Assembly (NCBI GenBank): GCA_964358085.1
Contig: CAYHNU010000004.1
Span: 1 to 29,006, forward strand
Direction: 5' to 3'
Source: GWC2-45-19 sp964358085
GTDB lineage: Bacteria; Patescibacteriota; Microgenomatia; CAZETR01; Amesbacteraceae
Length of the DNA: 29,006 nucleotides
Shown here in pieces: positions 1 to 6,016 of the stretch. The number at the start of each line of letters is the position of its first letter. The first letter of the stretch is position 1. The notes below the pieces were generated by a model that made no database searches, was not told the DNA's origin, and was given only the letters and a program-made list of their open reading frames with translations. The position numbers and the translations under genes were made by a program.

Positions 1-1587
1 GACAATAATTCTGATTTCTCCAGCCCGGAAAAGGATTATTACACAGCCAATACTTTCTACTCTCCCTCTCTAACCGAAAACACTTGGTATTGGCGGGTTA
101 AAGCTAGGGATAACGCTCTCAACTGGAGTAGTTGGAGTGAAGTTTGGAACTTTGTTGTCGATACTATCCCTCCAACTTTGGCTTCTAAAACCACATTTTC
201 CGGTTGGTACAATTCTAACCGAACTTCCACTTTCACCTATATTGATATTAATGGCATAGCTTCTGGAACCCCGGTAATGTGTGTGATTTCTACCGAAGGC
301 CCGGTCCAAACTTGCTCGGTTACTCCAAATGTTTGTGATGCAGCCGGAAATTGTAATACTACTTTAGTTACATCCAATGGAGCTGATATTGATAAAACTA
401 AACCATCTTCCACACCCATTTCTCCCGCCACCGGTTATTACAATGCCGCCACCTGGCCGGGTAAAGTTGCCGGTACCGCTACAGATTCCCTCTCCGAAAT
501 TAATCACGTCGACCTATCCGCCTTTGATGGCATAGGTTATTGGAATAGTATTAATTGGACCGGTCCGCAAACCTGGTTTACCGCCGCCGGGACTACCAGT
601 TGGGAATATGTGTATACTCCCGACAAAGACGGCGAGTTTATCTTCTATTCTAAAGCCACTGATAACGCTGCAAATATCGAGTCTACCGGCACACTATCGG
701 GAGTTATGTATGATACCACTGCCCCCACCGGATCTTGGGTATCGCCTACTGCCAATGACACTATTTCCGGATCAACGGTTCTTGAAGCCGCCGCGTCAGA
801 TAGTTTGTCGGGAGTGGATTCGCTTAAATTCCAATACAAAAGAAACGATGGTATAGATATTTTCCACGATATTGCCGGCACTTCCTGGGACACCACCGGC
901 TTGGCCTTGGATATGTATACTCTGCGGGCAATTATTACTGATAAAGCCGGCAACTCTACAACTATAGATAGGTTGGTTGACGTGGCCGCTGTTGTTTCGG
1001 GGCAGGCGTCAACAACTCCTTCCGATTCCAGCGCTGTAATTTCCTGGACTACGGATAGGCTTACTTCAAGCCGGGTTGTTTATGATACGGTTTCTCACGG
1101 ATCTTTAGGGGTTGCTCCCAATTACGGTTATGCCAGTTCGACCGGAACTTCAGACACTTCTCCTAAGGTTCTCAATCATTCTGTGACCATTAACGGCTTA
1201 TCCGACGGAACTGTTTACTACTACAGAACTATTTCGGAGGGTTCTCCTGTGGCTATCGGTGATGAGAGAACGTACAAAACTCTGTCCAAAGCCGGGGCTC
1301 CGGCTCCCTCGGGTGACGGCGGTGGAGGCGGTGGAGCAGTTGCCGGTGTTTCCACTGTATTTACTCCGCCGACCGCTTTATTTACAGCGCAATTTGTCCC
1401 CGTTGAGGAAATTCTAGGTGAAGCCACCCAAAGCGCGGAAATTTTCCCAAGCCCGACCCCGATTCCAACCCCAACACCGGAAGTTAGAGGCACCAGCGCC
1501 TCCACTTTCAATTGGTGGTGGATCTTCATCCCCGCCGCCTTTCTGGGCTTGATCATCTCTGGACTTCTGCTCTGGCGTCGCTCATAA
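1..1587 (+). CDS. Surface protein with Ig/FN3-like repeats and C-terminal membrane anchor (5' partial)
   Basis: The frame is open from base 1, so the gene begins upstream; a TTG at 178 is only an internal leucine codon. The 528 visible residues are Thr/Ser/Gly-rich beta-type sequence. A piece ending in WRVKARDNALNWSSW resembles the end of an FN3-like domain. Ig-like segments follow, including DTTAPTGSWVSP and DKAGNSTT. An FN3 or purple-acid-phosphatase-N-like domain lies at about residues 332-429 (VISWTTD, SSRVVYDT, LSDGTVYYYR). Then come a Gly-rich run, a PTPIPTPTPE linker that probably spans the cell wall, and a C-terminal transmembrane helix (about 505-524) ending in RRS. This is a cell-surface protein held by its C terminus, probably an adhesin or S-layer-like protein. 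No catalytic motif was seen. It is a plausible acceptor for the glycosyltransferases nearby, but that is inference. Confidence 0.85.
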   Translation, partial: DNNSDFSSPEKDYYTANTFYSPSLTENTWYWRVKARDNALNWSSWSEVWNFVVDTIPPTLASKTTFSGWYNSNRTSTFTYIDINGIASGTPVMCVISTEGPVQTCSVTPNVCDAAGNCNTTLVTSNGADIDKTKPSSTPISPATGYYNAATWPGKVAGTATDSLSEINHVDLSAFDGIGYWNSINWTGPQTWFTAAGTTSWEYVYTPDKDGEFIFYSKATDNAANIESTGTLSGVMYDTTAPTGSWVSPTANDTISGSTVLEAAASDSLSGVDSLKFQYKRNDGIDIFHDIAGTSWDTTGLALDMYTLRAIITDKAGNSTTIDRLVDVAAVVSGQASTTPSDSSAVISWTTDRLTSSRVVYDTVSHGSLGVAPNYGYASSTGTSDTSPKVLNHSVTINGLSDGTVYYYRTISEGSPVAIGDERTYKTLSKAGAPAPSGDGGGGGGAVAGVSTVFTPPTALFTAQFVPVEEILGEATQSAEIFPSPTPIPTPTPEVRGTSASTFNWWWIFIPAAFLGLIISGLLLWRRS

Positions 1588-1596
1588 TAATTCTCG

Positions 1597-2439
1597 ATGT
1601 GGAAATTCCTGCGCCACCTGTTTTTCCCCCACGACTCCAATAATCAGCGGGCCAAGCTCTTGCACCCCTCCGGCATTGGGTTGGTAATTGGTCTTTTTGT
1701 CATTTTCCAACTAACCATCAACCAACTAACCAATAACTATCCACAAATATTAGGTTACGCATCTCAAATTTCCCCTGAAGAAATAATTCGTTTGACTAAT
1801 ACTCAGCGCACCGCCGCTGGTTTATTAGAAGTTAAATTAGATTCCCAACTCTCCGCCGCCGCCGCTCAAAAAGCCGCGGATATGTTTGCCCGGAATTACT
1901 GGGCTCACATCTCGCCCATTGGCACCCAGCCTTGGTATTTCATTACCCAATCCGGTTACTCTTACCGTTATGCCGGCGAAAATTTGGCCCGGGATTTTTC
2001 TGACGCCAAATCAATAGTCGACGCTTGGGTAGCTTCTCCCACACATCGCGACAATCTCCTCAACAGCAATTATCAGAATATCGGTATCGCTGTTATCGAT
2101 GGCACTTTGGAAGGCCGGGAAACCACTCTCGTGGTCCAGTTTTTTGGTACCAAGCTCTCCGCCGCTCCCGCGATCGCCCCGGCCGCGCGGATCGTCCAGT
2201 CGGTTTCCGCCGCCACTTCTCCAGCTATTCTGGCGACTCCAAAAGTTTCTCCATTCGATTTGACAAAAGCCGTCTCTCTCACCCTCCTTATCATTTTTGT
2301 GGCAGTTTTAGTTATCGATCTGGTGGCTGTGTATCAAAAAAGGATCACCCGCTGGACCAGCAAGAGTTTCGCCCACCTATTATTTTTGCTTGCCCTTCTG
2401 ATATCTGCTTTAATTATTTCTAAAGGACAAATACTGTGA
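1597..2439 (+). CDS. CAP (SCP/PR-1) domain protein, membrane anchored
   Basis: A 280-residue protein. An N-terminal hydrophobic helix at about 25-41 is followed by a CAP domain at about 60-185: EEIIRLTNTQR, then YWAHISP (His104), YAGENLA (Glu128) and SPTHRDNLLN (His150). These match the His/Glu/His cavity residues of bacterial CAP proteins. An Ala/Pro/Ser-rich linker leads to two more helices at about 225-246 and 257-275, so the CAP domain is presumably displayed outside the cell between membrane anchors. Bacterial CAP proteins are secreted or surface proteins and their biochemical role is mostly unsettled. The gene starts 9 bp after the preceding surface-protein gene, and its TGA overlaps the GTG of the next gene, so the genes are probably cotranscribed. 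Confidence 0.9.
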   Translation: MWKFLRHLFFPHDSNNQRAKLLHPSGIGLVIGLFVIFQLTINQLTNNYPQILGYASQISPEEIIRLTNTQRTAAGLLEVKLDSQLSAAAAQKAADMFARNYWAHISPIGTQPWYFITQSGYSYRYAGENLARDFSDAKSIVDAWVASPTHRDNLLNSNYQNIGIAVIDGTLEGRETTLVVQFFGTKLSAAPAIAPAARIVQSVSAATSPAILATPKVSPFDLTKAVSLTLLIIFVAVLVIDLVAVYQKRITRWTSKSFAHLLFLLALLISALIISKGQIL

Positions 2440-2705
2440 CGTTCGAACGCGATTTCGCCCATCATCCCCAGCACTATTTCGTTCTCTTGTGCATCCTGCT
2501 AGTGGGGCTGTGGGGCATTTTCTGGTTTGATTATCATCGCTCCCTCCAGTTGGGGATACTGATTAGCATGGCCGTCTCCTACGTAGTTTGGGGAATAGTT
2601 CACCACGCTCACCATCGGGATTTACATATCAAAATTGTCTTTGAATATCTGCTGGTAGCCATTTTTGCCATTCTTATTTTTGCCTCTCTCATTTTGCGCG
2701 CTTGA
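2436..2705 (+). CDS. Small three-helix membrane protein, unknown function
   Basis: An 89-residue hydrophobic protein with three predicted helices, at about 14-30, 37-54 and 66-87. Between the second and third lies a His-rich stretch, HHAHHRD, and there is an earlier HHPQHY, so metal binding is possible but unproven. The GTG start overlaps the TGA of the CAP gene (GTGA), and AAAGGA 10 bases upstream is one of the few Shine-Dalgarno-like sites in the window. Its own TGA overlaps the TTG of the next gene (TTGA), which ties three genes into one coupled operon. I do not recognise a named family. Confidence 0.75.
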   Translation: MTFERDFAHHPQHYFVLLCILLVGLWGIFWFDYHRSLQLGILISMAVSYVVWGIVHHAHHRDLHIKIVFEYLLVAIFAILIFASLILRA

Positions 2706-3241
2706 AACACCGTCTGTTTATCGCCATCGACTTGCCGGAAACCACGCTTTCTGAAATTGCCGCACTCCAACCCCAGCTCGATAAACTTGAACTGCCCATA
2801 GTGTGGGAAAAGCACCTCCTTCTGACCCTCAATTTTCTTGGGTTAGCAGATCCCGGGGCTATCACCCCACTCATTCCTTCCTTTCACTCTTTTGCTCTCC
2901 AGCCCCTATATCTCGACACTCTCTACAGTCGTCACGAACCTACAATTTTATATTTATCGCTAGCCAAATCGCCCGAGTTGACCGATTTGCAAAGTTCTCT
3001 ATCTCTATCTCTATCTCAAATTACTCCTCAACCTCGTAAATTCCTGCCTCACATCACCCTTGGCCATCTCAAGCGCACCGATCCCGTCTCCACCAAGCGC
3101 TACATGGATATTCTATCCGATTTTAATTCGCCCCAATTCTCCCCTTTCACCGTGGATAAAATTGTTCTCTACCAAAGCCTCATCTCTCAAGCCGGCACGA
3201 CCTATCAAAAACTAGCTACTTTTTCCCCCGCCATTGCTTGA
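2702..3241 (+). CDS. thpR: 2'-5' RNA ligase / cyclic phosphodiesterase family protein (ThpR/LigT-like)
   Basis: A 179-residue protein, the normal length for the 2H phosphoesterase ThpR family. It begins RLFIAIDLPE, typical of the family, from a TTG overlapping the previous stop. The second catalytic motif is intact (FLPHITLGHL, His117 and Thr119). The first motif should read HxTLxFLG but reads LLTLNFLG, so residue 40 is Leu instead of the catalytic His; a His lies two residues earlier (His38). ThpR-type enzymes hydrolyse 2',3'-cyclic phosphate RNA ends or join tRNA halves through 2'-5' bonds, using both HxT motifs. This copy may be altered in activity. The SLSLSLS run at about residues 99-105 is encoded by a hexamer repeat. 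The 3' end overlaps trmD on the other strand by 26 nt. Confidence 0.85.
   Translation: MKHRLFIAIDLPETTLSEIAALQPQLDKLELPIVWEKHLLLTLNFLGLADPGAITPLIPSFHSFALQPLYLDTLYSRHEPTILYLSLAKSPELTDLQSSLSLSLSQITPQPRKFLPHITLGHLKRTDPVSTKRYMDILSDFNSPQFSPFTVDKIVLYQSLISQAGTTYQKLATFSPAIA
2996..3018 (+). repeat. Hexamer microsatellite (TCTCTA)x3 plus a partial unit
   Basis: Three TCTCTA units followed by TCTC lie inside the 2'-5' RNA ligase-like gene and encode alternating Ser-Leu residues. The unit is a multiple of three, so a change in copy number would keep the frame. Confidence 0.8.
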
Positions 3242-3836
3242 TTTTAGCGTGGTCGCCGGAAAGGAGAACTTCCGGAACTTTCCAACCTTTATAGTCTTCC
3301 GGACGGGTGTACTGGGGATATTCGATCTCTTGTTCATTGTGAGACTCTTCGACCAGAGACTGTTCGTTTCCCAGCGCGCCCGGCAACAACCGCACAACAG
3401 TGTCCACTACCACCATGGCTGGGATTTCTCCGCCCGATAACACATAATCTCCTATCGAAATTATTTCGTCAGCGATATATTCATGTACCCGGTGATCCAC
3501 TCCCTCATAATGTCCGCAAATCAGTATCAGGTGTTCATCATGTGATAGATCACGTGCTAATCTCTGATCAAATTTCTTACCTCCGGCGTCCAACAAAATA
3601 ACTTTGCCTTTTCCCATCGCTTTTACCGCCTTATCAACAATATCCACACGCATCACCATACCTGGTCCTCCTCCATAAGGCTTATCGTCTACAGACTTAT
3701 ACTTATCCGTGGCCCAATCTCTTAAGTTGTGGATTTTTATTTCCACTAACAACTTGTCCTGAGCTCGCCGAAGGATAGAATGCTCAAACGGCCCCGCAAA
3801 CATCTCCGGAAATAAAGTAAGGATATCAACCTGCAT
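3216..3836 (-). CDS. trmD: tRNA (guanine(37)-N1)-methyltransferase TrmD
   Basis: A 206-residue SPOUT-class (trefoil-knot) methyltransferase that makes m1G37 in tRNAs from S-adenosylmethionine, which prevents +1 frameshifting. Signature motifs in order: DILTLFPEMF at 4-13, KPYGGGPGMVM at 52-62, CGHYEGVDHRV at 107-117, SIGDYVLSGGEIPAM at 127-141, EYPQYTRP at 172-179 and VPEVLLSGDHAKIKQWR at 187-203. It stops soon after this last motif, about 40 residues before the usual end, so the C-terminal tRNA-binding subdomain is reduced. It is the only clear housekeeping gene here and is not beside rpsP or rimM. It runs against the operon on its left (26-nt 3' overlap) and diverges from the next gene with a 17-bp spacer holding both promoters. 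Confidence 0.96.
   Translation of the reverse strand: MQVDILTLFPEMFAGPFEHSILRRAQDKLLVEIKIHNLRDWATDKYKSVDDKPYGGGPGMVMRVDIVDKAVKAMGKGKVILLDAGGKKFDQRLARDLSHDEHLILICGHYEGVDHRVHEYIADEIISIGDYVLSGGEIPAMVVVDTVVRLLPGALGNEQSLVEESHNEQEIEYPQYTRPEDYKGWKVPEVLLSGDHAKIKQWRGKK
3757..3775 (-). repeat. Short repeat-like imperfect palindrome inside trmD
   Basis: The sequence TCCTGAGCTCGCCGAAGGA, read on the plus strand, has TCCT/AGGA ends and encodes RRAQD on the trmD strand. It resembles a short interspersed repeat of the TCCTGAGCGAAGTCGAAGGA type that I recall from draft CPR and Chloroflexi genomes. That recollection has not been checked here. Confidence 0.35.
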
Positions 3837-3844
3837 GCTATACT
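3836..3844 (+). promoter_or_regulatory. Extended -10 promoter (TGC-TATACT) for the DPM1-GtrA gene
   Basis: TGC followed by TATACT ends 9 nt before the ATG at 3854, so transcription would begin at or just before the start codon. The T of TGC is the complement of the first base of the trmD start codon. No good -35 box was seen. Confidence 0.6.
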
Positions 3845-3846
3845 CA

Positions 3847-3852
3847 ATTATA
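3847..3852 (-). promoter_or_regulatory. -10 box (TATAAT) for trmD
   Basis: A perfect TATAAT on the minus strand ends 10 nt before the trmD ATG, within the 17-bp spacer of the divergent pair. No Shine-Dalgarno sequence fits, which suggests a leaderless or very short-leader transcript. Confidence 0.6.
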
Positions 3853-3853
3853 T

Positions 3854-4987
3854 ATGAAAATAGTGATTATTATGCCCGCATACAATGAGGCCGAGAACAT
3901 TGGCCCCATGATTGAGGAGCTGTTCGATAAAGAATTTCCCCAAATTAAAAACGCGGACATGCATCTTCTGGTTGTTGATGACTATTCTCCGGACGGCACC
4001 GGTGACATCGTCAAAAAATACCAGTCCAAATATCCGAATCTTCATCTCTTCCAAAAGCAGAAAGAAGGCTTAGGCTGGGCATATATCAGAGGAATGCAAT
4101 ATGCCATGAGTCAGTTGCAGGCCGATGCAGTAATGGAAATGGATGCTGATTTTCAGCACCCGCCCAGATTTGTCAAAGATATGGTGGCCGCCTACTTGAA
4201 CGGGGCGGATTACGTAATTGGCAGCCGGTACATTAAGGGAGGCTCCATTCCCAAGGAGTGGGAATTCAGCCGCAAGGCTGTCAGCTACTTCGGAAATCTT
4301 TTCATCAGGTTGGTTCTTCTCAAACCTCAAATCCACGATCTCACTACGGGCTTCAGACTCACCCGGGTGAGTGGGGTTCTAGACCAAATTGATCTGGAGC
4401 ATCTGATGGAACCCACCAGATTTGCCCACAAAGTAGACTTGCTTTATCAAAGTATTAAAAACTCCAAAAAAGTTGTTGAAGTCCCTCTGGAATTTGCCTC
4501 CCGAACCAAAGAAAAATCCAAATTTAACCCCAAAGAAATGGTTTCCACCTTTAAGGTGGCCATCATTCTGGGGATCAAGGACAAGCAAAAGATTATTAAA
4601 TTCGGCATGGTAGGTTTCGCAGGCTATGCGGTCAACGCCTCTACTCTGTATCTCTTCACCAAATTAAATTGGCCCGGCTGGGCGGCTTGGGGTCTCTCTA
4701 CCGAGCTAGCCATTCTAAACAACTTTACCTGGAACAATATTTGGACATTCAGGGACCAGCAAATCCGCGGGCTCACTGGTCTGCTGTCAAAGTTCTTTCA
4801 ATTTAATCTCACTTCTGCAGGGGGCCTCTTAGTCCAAGTAGTGGTAGGTATTGTTACTGATCGTTTACTCGGGTTCCAATATCGTCAGATCGTTTTACCG
4901 CTCACTATCGCCTTTTTGGTCATGCCCTACAACTACCTCATGTATACTCTCGTCATCTGGAGAAAAAAGGCGCCCAATCAGAAATAG
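3854..4987 (+). CDS. GT2 polyprenyl-phosphate sugar synthase (DPM1-like) fused to GtrA-family membrane domain
   Basis: A 377-residue protein. Residues 1-235 form a GT-A fold of the DPM1 type: IIMPAYNEAENI at 5-16, VVDDYSPDGTG at 40-50, the DxD metal site in MDADFQHP (Asp97, Asp99) and a TTGFRLTR segment at 164-171. Such enzymes move a sugar from GDP- or UDP-sugar to polyprenyl phosphate on the inner membrane face. Residues 248-370 match GtrA (KFGMVGFAGYAVN, LNNFTWNNIWTFRD) with about four helices; GtrA proteins are thought to help flip or present lipid-linked sugars. Making and translocating the donor in one chain fits the many GT-C enzymes that follow. The sugar cannot be read from sequence. 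The 3' end overlaps the opposing gene by 35 nt. Confidence 0.92.
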   Translation: MKIVIIMPAYNEAENIGPMIEELFDKEFPQIKNADMHLLVVDDYSPDGTGDIVKKYQSKYPNLHLFQKQKEGLGWAYIRGMQYAMSQLQADAVMEMDADFQHPPRFVKDMVAAYLNGADYVIGSRYIKGGSIPKEWEFSRKAVSYFGNLFIRLVLLKPQIHDLTTGFRLTRVSGVLDQIDLEHLMEPTRFAHKVDLLYQSIKNSKKVVEVPLEFASRTKEKSKFNPKEMVSTFKVAIILGIKDKQKIIKFGMVGFAGYAVNASTLYLFTKLNWPGWAAWGLSTELAILNNFTWNNIWTFRDQQIRGLTGLLSKFFQFNLTSAGGLLVQVVVGIVTDRLLGFQYRQIVLPLTIAFLVMPYNYLMYTLVIWRKKAPNQK

Positions 4988-5999
4988 CCACCGTGTTGTG
5001 AGCCAGAAAGTTTAGACTGTAGAAATACATAGGGATAATTAAAAGTAGCAGCGCCCACTTCACCTCTTTTTTCTCTAAAATATCAGCCAAGCCTAGAATA
5101 ACTACCGGGACCAGGGGCAGCGAATATCTGGCGATATCCCGGTGCGACACAAACAAAATTACCGTATAAAAAATTGCTCCCCACCACCCCCACACCCGGC
5201 TTTTCTTGAACGCCCTGACCACCCCGATCGCCCCGATTAAGTAAATCCATAAGACGTCTTCCAGCCACCACTGGCCTACCCACGGTTGATTGCTGTCAAA
5301 TACCCGGAAGGGCAAAATTTGTAAATGAATATTGTCTCCGGAATGAAAATAGGCCCAGAAATCACCGGTCCTTAAGTAATAAAAACCAAATACAGCCACT
5401 AACGCAGCCGGAATCAAAAGTGTGGGCCAAATTTTCCGGTCAAACTTAGATGCCAATACAAACACCGGGAAAAGTAGAATGCCGGGACTTTTGGTTAGTA
5501 CCGCCAAAGCTCCGGTAGTTGCCGCTAGCCAATATGACTTTTTATGAAATCCATACAGAGCCAACATTACGAATAAGATAAATAACGTTTCCGGGCTGAC
5601 GATTGACCTGGTCACCCACATCCTCGGCCAAGCAAACAACCACACTAATCCGGCCATCAGGGGACTTCCCCATTTAAACTCTTCCCAAATCTTGTAAATG
5701 ACGACGGCTGCCAGTGTCGAGACAATCAGATTTATTACCACTGCCGCCACAAACCCGCCGCCCACAAAACTGATCAAGGCCGGGTATAGTGGGAAGTGGG
5801 CGGGATAATATTCCAAGGGGAGAGGGAAAGAAAAGTTGTTGCCAATAAATGCTTTGTCGTACCAGCTCTTGGCGATAACAACGTAGTACGGTCCGTCAAA
5901 ATTTTCATACACTTTCTGCATCCCTATCGGTATCCACAAAGCCACTGTCGAAAAAACAGAAACCATGGCCAAGATCAGCATATTTCGACTGATTTTCAT
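4953..5999 (-). CDS. GT-C membrane mannosyltransferase, PIG-V-like
   Basis: A 348-residue polytopic protein with about eight to nine helices. Its first outer loop holds ENFDGPYYVVIAKSWY (Asp35) and then YYPAHFPLYPALI at 65-77. This D-G plus F-P-L-Y-P pattern is typical of PIG-V-like (GT76) mannosyltransferases, which use polyprenyl- or dolichyl-phosphate mannose on the non-cytosolic face. A later SHRDIARYSLPLVP segment is typical of GT-C proteins near the last helices. It is transcribed from the 20-bp palindromic promoter shared with the GT2-GT39 fusion gene, and its 3' end overlaps the DPM1-GtrA gene. The sugar and acceptor are unknown; a more general GT39-like assignment is possible. Confidence 0.75.
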   Translation of the reverse strand: MKISRNMLILAMVSVFSTVALWIPIGMQKVYENFDGPYYVVIAKSWYDKAFIGNNFSFPLPLEYYPAHFPLYPALISFVGGGFVAAVVINLIVSTLAAVVIYKIWEEFKWGSPLMAGLVWLFAWPRMWVTRSIVSPETLFILFVMLALYGFHKKSYWLAATTGALAVLTKSPGILLFPVFVLASKFDRKIWPTLLIPAALVAVFGFYYLRTGDFWAYFHSGDNIHLQILPFRVFDSNQPWVGQWWLEDVLWIYLIGAIGVVRAFKKSRVWGWWGAIFYTVILFVSHRDIARYSLPLVPVVILGLADILEKKEVKWALLLLIIPMYFYSLNFLAHNTVAISDWAPFFSR

Positions 6000-6016
6000 G
6001 CTACAATTGTAGCATG
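5997..6016. promoter_or_regulatory. Perfect 20-bp palindrome: bidirectional promoter containing both start codons
   Basis: CATGCTACAATTGTAGCATG is identical to its reverse complement. Each strand carries TGC-TACAAT (extended -10) followed by 6 nt and then ATG: the start at 6014 on plus and at 5999 on minus. The TG of each extended -10 overlaps the start codon of the opposite gene. The expected transcription start falls at about the A of each ATG, implying leaderless mRNAs. The site could also be an operator for a dimeric repressor. Confidence 0.7.

Noticed and set aside
178..1587. Start of the surface protein at TTG 178
   Set aside because: The same frame is open from base 1 with good domain-like sequence, so the start is outside the window.
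1221..1640. Minus-strand 139-codon ORF opposite the surface protein
   Set aside because: It is a shadow of the Gly/Pro-rich coding region, with no recognisable domain and low-complexity sequence.
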